Shown: positions 12,301 through 24,600 of the stretch, one piece after another
How the letters are laid out: every line of letters begins with the position of its first letter
How positions within the stretch are numbered: the stretch's first letter is position 1
From: Asterias rubens
Lineage: Eukaryota > Echinodermata > Asteroidea > Forcipulatida > Asteriidae
Assembly: GCF_902459465.1 (NCBI RefSeq)
Contig: NC_047073.1
Location: 1,364,001 to 1,428,000, forward strand
Direction: 5' to 3'
Length of the DNA stretch: 64,000 nt
The notes under the pieces: generated by a model
What the model was told of the DNA's origin: nothing
Seen by the model: the letters and a program-made list of their open reading frames with translations, nothing else
Database searches by the model: none
Program-made: the position numbers and the translations under genes

Positions 12301-15300
12301 TTCTGAAAATCTACTCCGCCGTAATGGAGTATAGCAAGACAGTTCTCTAAAGAACAAAATCTACCCAGCAAGTAGATATACACAGGGCGTACCGCAAACC
12401 AACCATACATTGATACCTCACCATGTAATGCTCACAACCCACAACAAAACCATACCATTAATTTGTGTAAAGGGAGATATTCCACAAATTAATAATAATA
12501 ATAATAATAATTGTGGCTTCTTATATAGCGCACATGTCCGTCACCAAGTGATGCTCCTGGCGCTGTAGAATACAGTATTTCCTGCCAGATGTGGGACTAC
12601 GTTTGAATTATGAGACCTAATTTTGATAGCACCATGTAATGCTTTACTAGGTGCTGTGGCACAATTTGCTGCCGATCGGACCACGAACACCGGGACGAAC
12701 CCCTTCTCTTTTCGATAAGTGCACTGGGTTCTTTTACATGCGTTACATTACACATGGGACCAACGGCTTAACGTCCCATTCGAAGGACGAAGCAATGGTT
12801 AACTGTCTTGCTTAAGGACACAAGTGTAACAATTGGGATTGAACCCACACTCTGCTGATCAGAAACACCAGAGTTTGAATTCGGTGGTCTTAACCGCTTG
12901 GCCACGACACTTCCACAATGATCATAAACGTTTGGTATGGGGCAATGCAATTGTTGATAACTCATAATATTTGAGAAACCATTCCCTTCTCATAAATGTG
13001 GTTTTAGACAGAGATGGATTCAAAACAATTTCATACTGAAATAACTAAGTAAATAAATAGTACATACGATCCTGTGCGGTTGACACGCTTCCTTCAACAG
13101 CTTCCCCAGCCCCTGCTGATGTAAGCGCAACTACAGACACAACATACTCCGAATAAGGCGATAGGTTCGTTAGCCTGGCATTGTTATCCGAGGAATTCAC
13201 TGTCACACTGTTTTCTTCAGTGGTTTCTTTACATGCCAGATGCTTGACGAGGCGATAGTTTATGTTGTAACCAAGAATCTCACAGGGGGTGATGGATGGA
13301 GGCTGCCACGAAACTTCAACAGCTCTTTTCTCGGGGGTAAGCTCGAGACTGATAACTTTATCTGGCACTAAATTCAAGAAAAATATATATTCATTATTTA
13401 TCAATAATTATTTCATTAATCTCTTTTTAGCTAAATGTTAATATGAAAAACTGTCTGAACAGCGTCTTGAGATTTTTATGTTAAAGGCAGTGGACACTAT
13501 TGATAATTGTTAAAGACCAGTGTTCTCACTTAGTGTATCTCGACATATGCATAAAATAACAAACCTGTGAAAAATTTAGCCCAATCGGTCATCAAAGTTG
13601 CGAAATAATAAAGAAAGAAAAAAACACCCTTGTCACACGAAGTTGTGTGCGTTTAGATGGTCAATTTCGAGACCTCAAGTTCTAAATCTGAGGTCTCGAA
13701 ATCAAATTCGTGGAAAATTACTTATTTCTCGAAAACTATGGCACTTCAGAGGGAGCCGTTTCTCACAATGTTTTATACCATAAACCTCTCCCTATTACTC
13801 GTCACCAAGAAAGTTTTATGCTAATAATTATTTTGCGTAATTACCAATAGTGTCCACTGCCTTTAAAGGCTATATTTACAATAAATTATTAATGTTATTA
13901 TTAATATTATGAGGAAAAAATTTGCATTTTGCGTTTCTTAAATTGTGTATTCCAATCCTGGATTATTCATCTAGTGTGGACATAACTGCTCCGGATTTTC
14001 AGCAATATCCTTAACAACAAATGTTCACAGATCAGTTTTATTGTATATACATTTAAACAGGATAAAAACAATTACATTTTTCCAAAACCAAAAGGTATAC
14101 GATCTTTAAGAGGTACTGAGGTAAAAAATCATAGCTTCACTGATTGCTTGATTTCCAAATAGATTTTTTTTTTTAAAGGCACTGGACAATTGGTAATTAC
14201 TCAAAATAATTTTTAGCATAACAACTTACTTGGTAACGAGAAATGGAGAGCTGTTGATAGTATAAAACATTATGAGGAAAGAGGAAAGGCTTATGAAGTA
14301 ATTTCTCACTTAATATTTTAATTAAACTCAAGATCTCATCTTAGGTCTCGAATTCCAGGCATCATTGCCTTTTGAGGATGATTAAAGTTTTTTGAATTGA
14401 ATTGAATTAAACAAGTTATCTTGTGCTTAGCAGCTCTATGAAATTGGGGCCCAATCAATGGGTTGAAAAATGAAATAACTGATTGCTCAATGAATTAACA
14501 GCATAATGGAGAACACCCAAATAAGGGAATCAATGTGTGGTGAAGAGGTTTTCAACTAGTGTTAATCCCAACAGAGCCTGGTTCTTGATAATTTTACCAA
14601 GAGGAAGTCAAGGTAAATTATTAAGAACCAGGCCTCGGCGGGTTTAAACCACTAGTTGAAAACTGATTCAACACACTTTTCGATCAAAAAACATCAACAC
14701 TTAAAACAAGTAAAATAAATGCAAAAATTATCATTTTTCAATGATTTCTTTCAACACAACATCCCTCCAGCTATGAAATGGTAAGGCCCAGTCAAGGCCC
14801 TCGGGTAAACAACTCCTTATAAGGGAATCCTGTGCACGTCGCGCGTATCGCGTGATGTGGCACAACTGTCTCGGCCGTTGCTCTCCACCAATAGGAATGA
14901 AGAAACTGACTTATAAGCACAGGTGCAAACTCGCGTGTCACGCCCATGTTTCAACATGTTTTACTGGTCATAAACAAAGGTTTATACACACCCACGTGAC
15001 GCGCTCTCCACCAATAGGAATAGCGAAACTGTCTGAGGTACTTATGAATGATTGTTCAATGAATTAACAGCATATGGAGAACACCTAAATAGGGTTTGTA
15101 TAGAGCAACAGCACATCAATCCAGAAGTCACAGGATCAAGACCTGGGCCCATTTCAAAGAGCTGCTAAGCACAAAAGTTTGCTTAGCAGGACATTTCTTC
15201 CTTGACAAAAACAGAATTACCAATCAAATTTCCACGTGATTTTCAGGATAAGCAAACAACAGCTGAATACCAGTTACAAGCAATATGCAACAAACCGAAG

Positions 15301-18300
15301 TTTGGTCGGTAATCCTGCTTTTATCAAGGAAGAAATTTCATGCTAAGCAAATTTTTGTGCTTTGTAGCTCTATGAAATTGGGCCCTGCTCTTGTCAAATT
15401 TCCTTTGTTCCAAAAAAAACTTCACAAATTCTTTAAAAAATGTATAGAAGACTGCTTGATTGATCAAGATTGTGTAATTTCATTTTTATAACTTACCATC
15501 TTCAAGTGTTCTACCAGTGTCGTTTACTCCATTCCCTTCCCCTGAAACCGTCTTCGCTTTTACCGTCACCATATACACAGAGTCTGGTTGAAGCATCTCT
15601 ATAACTGTAACAGTCTCTGATACAGTCCTAGTTTCCACAGCTTCTGACCTAGTTTCCAAAGCTTCTAACCCTTCACACTGACCCTGCTGCACCAGGGTGT
15701 AGGTGACTATGTAACCGGTGATTGGGCATGGGGGCTTGGTTGGAGCAGACCAGGAGATATGTAGCGTAGTGGAGCTGTTGCTTGATACCTTTACGTCTGT
15801 TACCTCGTCAGGGACTGTTAGAGATAAAAGTGAAAATGAAATGACAATCCTAGCCTTGATATTTAGTGAGAATGGAGAGTCTATAAAGGAACACGTTGCC
15901 TTGGATCGGTCGCAATGGTATTTGACAAGCGTTTGTAACCTTTTGTTATAAAATGCATATGGTTACAAAGATGTATTAAAAGTAGAATACAATGATCAAC
16001 ACAAATATGCCTCGCAATTGCGTGGTCTTCCATTTACTTTGCGAACTAACAAGGTCGGCCATTTATGGGAGTACAAAATTTGACTCCCATAAATGGCCGA
16101 CCATGTTTGTTGACGAGGTAAAGGGAAAACCACGCAATTTCGAGTGATACTTGTATGGATATTAGCATTCGTACTGTTATTGGACACAGGAAACATGACC
16201 AAGATGGTGGCTACATGACAAAGGTCTACTGTGTGTGTGCTTTTACCTGCACTTGGTGTCGTCAGCTTCTTAATCTGGCTGAAGGACCCATTACCCACTG
16301 ACGTCCATCCTCTAACATGAAACCCATACTCAGTGCAAGGCAACAAATTCTCAAAGGTATGGCGTCTAACGGTTGACTCTGTTACTCCTTCTACAGCGAT
16401 CTCTCCTCCACCAATCAAGAGTTGATAGTGGTAACCTAAGAATGCACCATTTTTGTCGGCACACTTTAAATTTGGCCACTTCCATTTAGCAACGAGAGTT
16501 GAGCTTTCTATTTTAACACCAACATTTTTAGGAGGTCCAGGAACTACTCCAAATGAAAGCAAAATAAATATCGTTTAAAAGAATAATAACTTACAGCACG
16601 TTAATCATTTGTTTGTGCAATTTTAATAGTGTCTGTTTACCATTTTGCAAGTTTGTACACTAACTCTTTCAAAAGTTTTGTGTAGTAGTATCGGTGAATG
16701 AACTGTCTGTTCCAAAGTATAATAGATGATCCCCATCACGAAACTATAGGATTAATGTATCTTGAGTTAGGATGAGCAACCCATCCTAACTTAGGATGGG
16801 TTCAATGCATCCTGCAGCCGATTTCACGAATTTGGATGCGGGACTCAACTCGTCCTAAGTCCTAAGATTAATCCCAAGTTATGAAGTGTTTGGTGAAATC
16901 GAAGATACGGAACTTGACGCAACTTAAGTGCTACATGATAAGTTCTAAGTTAGGATGAGGTAGGTGAAATTAACGGCAGCTCCATTAGTGTACTTGTAGA
17001 CTGACCAGAGATGAGATTTAAAAATAGGTGACAACTTATAATATGTATACATGATTAAAGGAACACGTTGCCTTGGATCGGACGAGTTGGTCTATAAAAA
17101 GCGTTTGTAACCCTTTTTTATAAAATGCATATGGTTGAAAAGATATTTTAAAAGTAGAATACAATGATCCACACATATTTGCCTCGAAATTGCGTGGTTT
17201 TCCTTTTACTGTGCGAACTAACACGGTCAGCCATTTATGGGAGTCAAAAACTTGACTCACATAAATGGCCGACCGTGTTAGTCGACAAGGTAAAAGGAAA
17301 ACCGTGCAATTTGGAGGCATGTTTGTGTGGATCATTGTATTCTACTTTTACAACATCTTTCTACCCATATGCATTTTATAAAAAAACAGTTACAAGCGCT
17401 TTTCAAAGACTAACATGACCGATCCAAGGCAACGTGTTCCTTTAAAACAATCGGGGGTATGCTTTCCCTTTAAAACTGTTTTTAAATGGGAGAGGGTTGG
17501 TGGAATTAAATTATTTCACAGTCCAGACCTGACGAGGGGGTCCTTTTCTCAGTAAAAGTCATGTTGTCTTTATCCGATACTCCAGCACTGGTATTGGCTA
17601 CTATTTTCACTTTATACAACGAGTTTGGCAGCAAGTCACTAATCACAAGAGAGTGATTTCCTGTTGTCTTCTGTATCTTATCATAGTGACTTTTGGCTAT
17701 CCTTGGGCACTCTCCTCGTTGAATAAGCCAGTATATTATCTTGTAGGTGATCTCAGAACAGAGTGTGTTGATTGGACGAGACCAACTAAGCTGGAGGGAT
17801 GTTGCATTCAGTGCTAAACAACTGAAATTAACCGGTTTTCCTGGCACTAATATCACACAAACAAGTTAAAAAAAACAAAAACATAATGCACGACAGACAG
17901 GTAGATGATAATGAATGAGAAATGTACACATCAAACAATAAACAAGAAACAAAAACACAAACAAAACCCCAAAACACAAACAAAATGCTTGATGAGTTGG
18001 TAGATGGTTGTGAATGAGAAATGTACACATCATACATTCACACGCAAAAATGAGAAATCAAACAGATGAATCATGTACAAAACAATGTATGGAAAACAAG
18101 TACGGACATGTGTTATTTGATATTAAAGGCACTGGACACCAGGTTTCTCACTTGGTGTGTATCCCACCATATGCATAAAAAAATAAACCTGTAATCAGAC
18201 TCAATTTGTCAACAAAGTTGCAAGAGAACAATGAAAGAAAAAAAAAAAACCTTGTTGCACAAAATTTGTGTGCTTCAGCTGCTTAATAAAAGGCTTCAGG

Positions 18301-18610
18301 CCTGAAGTCTTTTATTATTTGAGTGAGAAATTACCTCTTTCTCAAAAACTACATAGGTTACTTTAGAGGGAGCAGTTTCTCACAATGTTATATACTATCA
18401 ACAGCTCTCCATTGCTCCGTACCAAGTAAGTTTCTATGCTAACAGCTATTTTGAGTAGTTACCGATAGTGTCCAGTGCCTTTATAAAATAAATGATATTA
18501 AAATGAAGTTAAAAGTTCCCAAGATGCAAATATTCTAATGTCAGAGTTCAAGTCAAGTCTGTTGCGCGCAAGTCAATTACGTGCCGATCTCATGCTTAAT
18601 GCGTGTAATG

Positions 18611-18644
<34 letters not shown>

Positions 18645-21600
18645 TAATAATAATAATAACAATAATACTTGGTTCTTATATAGTGCTTTTTCACACCCTT
18701 AAAGGGGCAAATCAAAGCGCACACTATTTTCTCTGCATGGTATATGGAGCTACGATTTGAAGTATGAAACGCATATATGCGAGACACTTACCTCGGCAAG
18801 TTGTATTTCCTTGAGCAGGGGGGCTTGGAGGCCCAGCTCCGCCCACCCCTGGTCTGACTGCAGTTACTCTGAATTCATACTCAATATCCTCCATTAAACC
18901 AGTAATAGTATACAAGGTGGTATTCCCCTGTGTCACACCAGCTGTGGTAGTATCATTCGCATTGGCATCTTTGTACGTAATGATGTAGTTCACGACAGGG
19001 GGGTCACCCCTATCGCCAGGTTGGGTTCCCCATGGATTCCAGGTGATCGTTATTTCATTGACCTTTGAACTGTTTATTGTCGGTGAATAAGAAAGATATG
19101 GTGGCTCTGTGGAATAACAAACAATTTTAAAAAGGGATTCACATAAGAAAAAAACCATCAAATAACTGTATAAGAAAGGTTCTAAAATCTTTGACAAATT
19201 ACAAACTTTTACGAATGTAGAACAATGTATACATACCAAAAGCTGTGAGGTTGAATGTCTTTTGAAGCATTGCATTAGCGTTTGTGCACGCGTACTCATT
19301 TTCCCTCGCATCGGCAATGACAACAAATATGTATTCTGTCTTGATTGGCGACTCTGAATCAATGACGTAATATGCTTTAATGGTCGTTCCGTTGGGTAAA
19401 ATGAGGACTATGTCCGACATGTTGGGGCTTAAGACATTCTTAAAGATACAGGTGATGTTAGTTGTCTGGTTGATGTTCACTTCTTGTAGCTCTTCGTACA
19501 ACATGGGGCCTCGGACTATGAGAAACATAATAATAACAAATTCTATTATAGCGCATTTCACAGTAACTGTCTCAATGCGCTTTACATTAGTGCCCTGGTC
19601 ATATGGGCCAATAATATCCCTTCAATCTTTGTCAGCACCCTGGAGAGTATACAACCTATTATGGGCAACGGTAGTGCTCCAAAGGCTTTTTCATACACAA
19701 TATCCCCATACCCATTTATACCCCTGGGTGAAGAGAAGCAATTATAGTTAAGTGTCTTGCTCAAGGACACAAGTGCCACACCCGGGATTCAAACCCACAC
19801 CCTGATGACTTAACTTGATTCGAACTGCCTCTAGAGACCAGGCTAGCCTGGTGGTCTAGCTGGTACAACATCTGCTCTAGATTGGAAAAGGTTGAGGGTT
19901 CGAATCCCACCCGAGTGATATGCCTATGATTTTGTTTTCACAGAACCCGAGAAAGGACTGAGTGAGGACACAGTGTTAACACACATCATTGTAAGTGTAA
20001 AACCAAATCATAATGTAGTTTCCTTTAATACATACCAAAGTTGACAGTTGTTTGAAGCGTGATGTTGTTGTATGCGCATGTATACTCATTATCCATTGCA
20101 TCAGCAATGACGACAAAAATGTACTCCGCAACAACTGGTGTCTCATATTCAACGAAGTAATCCGATTCGATGGTCGTTCCGTTGGGTAGAATGAGGACGA
20201 TGTCCGAGACGTTGGGGTTTCTGACATTCTTTAAGATGCATGTGATGTTGTTTATCTGGTTGATGATGACTTCTGATGGCTCTTTGTACAATATGGGGCC
20301 TGGGACTACAAGAACACGAAAGACAATTTTCAAAAAGTGAGACCAAACTTAAAGGCAGTGGACACTATTGGTAATTACTCAAAATAATTATTATTATAAA
20401 ACCTTTCTTGATTGCGAGTAATGGGGTTTTCGAGAAAGAATTGATTTTCCACGAATTTGATTTCAAGACCTCAGATTTAGAATTTGAGGTCTTGAAATCA
20501 AGCATCTGAAAGTACACAACTTCGTGTGACCATGGTGTGACAAGGGTGTTTTTTTTATTATTAATATCTCGCAACATTGTTTGTCACAGGTTTGTTATTT
20601 TATGCATATGATGGGATACACCAAGTGAGAAGACTAGTCTTTGACAATTACCAATAGTGTCCAATGTCTTTATAAGACCAGCTTTGATGTGAAATTTGTC
20701 AGTCTGATAGAAAAACTAGGGTGGTGTCCCCCTGTGACAAACCAGCTGCCTCAGTTTTCCTTTTAGATTGATCTCTGTATGTAAAGATCATAGAGCTATA
20801 TATTGACTTGCTCTGCGTTTAGAAGCCACCCTTGGCGCAGACATGTTTGATGTGTTGCGTGACTACGGAACAATTTTAGTTTGAAGAAAACACGCATTAC
20901 TGCGACTTGTTTACGTTTAGTGTGTGCGCTTGCGTACATCCACGCTGCCTAAATGTTTGTGCTTATAAAAAAATAAGGCATCTCATGAGAAATAAAATAC
21001 ATTTATGTCATACGCACATTCTTTTTTATAATACTAAAATAGTAACTACAACAGCTTGCTTACTGGTAGACAGCTTTATGAAATTGGGCCCAGATATAGT
21101 AACTACAACAGCTTGCTTACTGGTAGACAGCTTTATAAAATTGGGCCCAGATATAGTAACTACAACAGCTTGCTTACTGGTAGACAGCTTTATGAAATTG
21201 GGCCCAGATATAGTAACTACAACAGCTTGCTTACTGGTAGACAGCTTTATGAAATTGGGCCCAGATTAATTTAGGTAAGCATGAGCATATCTTACAGCAA
21301 GAAATTTAGGCGGCCATTATTTCACGAATGACACAGGCTAATAAAATTGACAATAAAAACTGTTTTGTTTGTTTGTTCGATGACACGTAAAAAAGAACGA
21401 ACGCACTATCATGCAAATAGCCGTACAATTGCCGTACAAAATTTCAAGCTTTTGTATTGGTTATTACATCCACACGGCTTCAAAACCTTAGTGCGTGTAC
21501 AACAGGGTGTTAGCGCTCTAGTCTATATATATAGCTCTATGGTAATGATGTACCACAGGGGGGGGGGTCATCCTATCAACAGATTGGAATCTAAGAATCT

Positions 21601-24600
21601 GACAGAGGTGGCTGTCCTCAAGGAATATCAAACAATGTTTTTCATTTTAAAATAAAACAAAAATACACCTACTTTTTTCAAGAAATTATTTAGTCCAAGT
21701 GGCATGTTAGCACAAAACCAATACAAAAATGCTCAATAAGTAATATTTAGAGTACCTCCATTTAAACCCTAAAGTTGTGTATTTGAATATCGTACCTTGG
21801 CAATTGATCCCACACCAGCCTTCCTGGCATGATGATCCGACACACTCTCCGGTATCAGCAAGACAGGTAGAGTTATCCTCACAGTGGCAGACACTCTCGC
21901 AGTTTGCGCCATACGTTCCTTCCTTGCATTCTGCAACAATAATAATAAAAATAGTAATAAAAATAATAATAATAACCAGTTTTTATATAGCGCTTTTCAT
22001 ACCCTAAGGGCATCCCAAAACGCTTCCAACATTATTACCCTTGGTCACTGGGTCTTCATTCCTTAAACCATCGCAGCTCCCTGGGGAATATGCAGCCGGT
22101 GCAACCAATATGCGCTACTCAGCTAAATCAATCACAAGAACCATCTCTGCCCTCATATGTACCCGTTTACCCCTGGGTGGAAAGAAGCGATTATGGTTAA
22201 GTGTCATGACCGGGATTCAAACCCACACTTTGCTGAGCAGAAACACCACAGCTTGTTTTTGGTGTTCTCATCTGCTTGACCACGACACACCTTGCATCTT
22301 TTACTTGAGAAATAACATTACCTTCTGAACAGTTAATGCCACTGTATCCAGCAGCACACGTACATCCAAAGGGTTCTGGCAGACAGAATAGCTTCCCAAT
22401 GCAGCCAGTGTCATGAGGATCAGACGAGGCAGTGCAGTTGTATTGGCCCTCCTGACCAAAGATATTTCGCCCGTGGACTAAAGATTTAACAAAAACAAAA
22501 TTGGTATTAGAAGGTAGATGTTGACTGGGAAGCTTTTGTTCTGATTGGTTTGGGGTGGTAAGGATTTAATTTGAGGTTGTGGCTGTAAGCTGAAACCACC
22601 TATTGTCAACTCAGTGCTATAAGATCATTAAATGCAATTGGTATTATCAACTCTCCTGACGATGACTATAATAATAATAATAATAGTTGGTTTTTATATA
22701 GCACTTAATACGCCATGTCTCAAAGCGCTTCTACATTATTACCCCTGGTCACTGGGCCTTAAATCATTCCTTAAACCATCTCAGCTCCCTGGGGAGTATA
22801 CAGCCTGTGCCGCCAAATATGTAGCACACTATGCTAAACCAACCACAAGAACCATCTCTACCCTCACAGGTACCCATTTACCCCTCAAGGATGTGTCACG
22901 ACCAGGATTCAAACCCACACTCTGCTGAACAGACACACTAGAGCTTGAGTTTGGTGCTCTTATCCGCTCGGCCAAGACACCCCACAAGAGCAAGCTAGTT
23001 GAAACGTTTATACCAATAAAGAACTAAATCAACGGTAGTGAAGTTGATAACTATCCTATAAAGCTACAGTAGTAGTCCCAGGTAATAGTTAAAAAGCAGG
23101 ACAGTTCTTTTCAGAACTGAGAGGTATCCCAAACAATCCAATAAATCTACTGCGCGGTAGTAGAATATATAGCAAGACAGTTCTCTAAAGAACAAACTCT
23201 ACCTGGCAACTAGACACACACACATGGTATTACCGCAAACCAAATAATATTTGTACTGATACCTCACCATGCAATGCCTCAAATCATATATCGTGTTATC
23301 TTGAAGATTGCCTATGACTTATTCACTGTACACTGCTTAATGTGACAAGACCCTAAGGTATAGCACTATGTAAATATTTCTCCCAAGGAGTTGTGTTGAT
23401 ATAAAACCAATGAATAGTCAATAAATATTCTGATCTGTATCATGAATATCTCTTCCATTGTTGTTGTTTTTTTTAAAGGATGAAGCCATTATTGGATAAA
23501 AGCAGGACAGGTGCACGACAGCGTTACCTTGGCAAAAATCCAAATGTCTTGCTGAACAAAACAAAGGGTTCGCAGAGGTCAAAGGTAAAAACCTCAAGCC
23601 TTTATCCACCAATAATATAAAAGCGACTTTGCCAACACCTTTTTGCCGCGAGGCACTACAGTGACACTACAATATAAACCACATGCTGAAATCCTTTCAA
23701 CTCGTGATTATATCCTGTTTACTAATGTTCCCCTTTTGTTTGACAGGGTCGTATAATTTTACAATGGGATGACTCCTCGCCATAAAAACAGTATGACCCT
23801 TGACATGATTGGGCAATTCCTCATTCCTAAATACCTCAGACAGTTTCGCTATTCCTATTGGAGGAGAGCGCATCACGTGGGTATGATGACCAGTAAAAAG
23901 TGTTGAAACATGGGCGTGACACGGGAGCTTGCACCTGTGCTTTTAAGACAGTTTCTGCATTCCTATTGGTCGAGAGCAACAGCCGGGACAGTTGTGCTAC
24001 ATCACGCGATACGCGCGACACACAGCATTCCCTTATAAGGAGTTGTTTACCCGAGGGCCTTACCATTTCATAGCTGGAGGGGTGTTGTGTTGAAAGAAAT
24101 CATTAAACAATTATAATTTTTGCATTTATTTTACCTTTTGACCAAAAGTGTTAATGTGTTTTGACCGAAAAGGTATTTATGAATGGGAATCAAAGTGTGT
24201 TGAATCGGTTTCCAACTAGTGGTTTAAACCCACTGAGGCCTGGTTCTTGATAATTTACCTTGACTTTGTCTCTGTAAAATTGGAATTAAACCACTGGTTG
24301 AAAACCTCTTCACCACACATTGATTCCCTTAATTGTAACTGTGGGGCCATTCAGAGTTGTTGATTTATTTTCAAAATATTTTTTTTTTAACATTGACTAT
24401 TTTGAAAGGGTCCTCAGCTGAAAGACCAGAGTATGGAAAACTACAAATCTGATCAAAAAGTACAGTTTCAGCAAAATAAAATACAATCAAAACCTGTGGT
24501 AACCGTGTATACAGGCAAAAATAACAAAATATACCAAAATAGCATTTATGAATGAGAATAAAAGGGTAGCGACTCATCTTAATTGGCCATTTAAAACCTT

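Noticed and set aside
19846..19930. Possible tRNA gene
   Set aside because: A and B boxes are present but the cloverleaf arms do not pair, and the same tail recurs at 29.7 and 30.0 kb, as expected for a SINE.
20907..21269. Repetitive plus-strand ORF with four 19-residue repeats
   Set aside because: Product of the 57-bp tandem array, a multiple of three; overlapping frames are open too.
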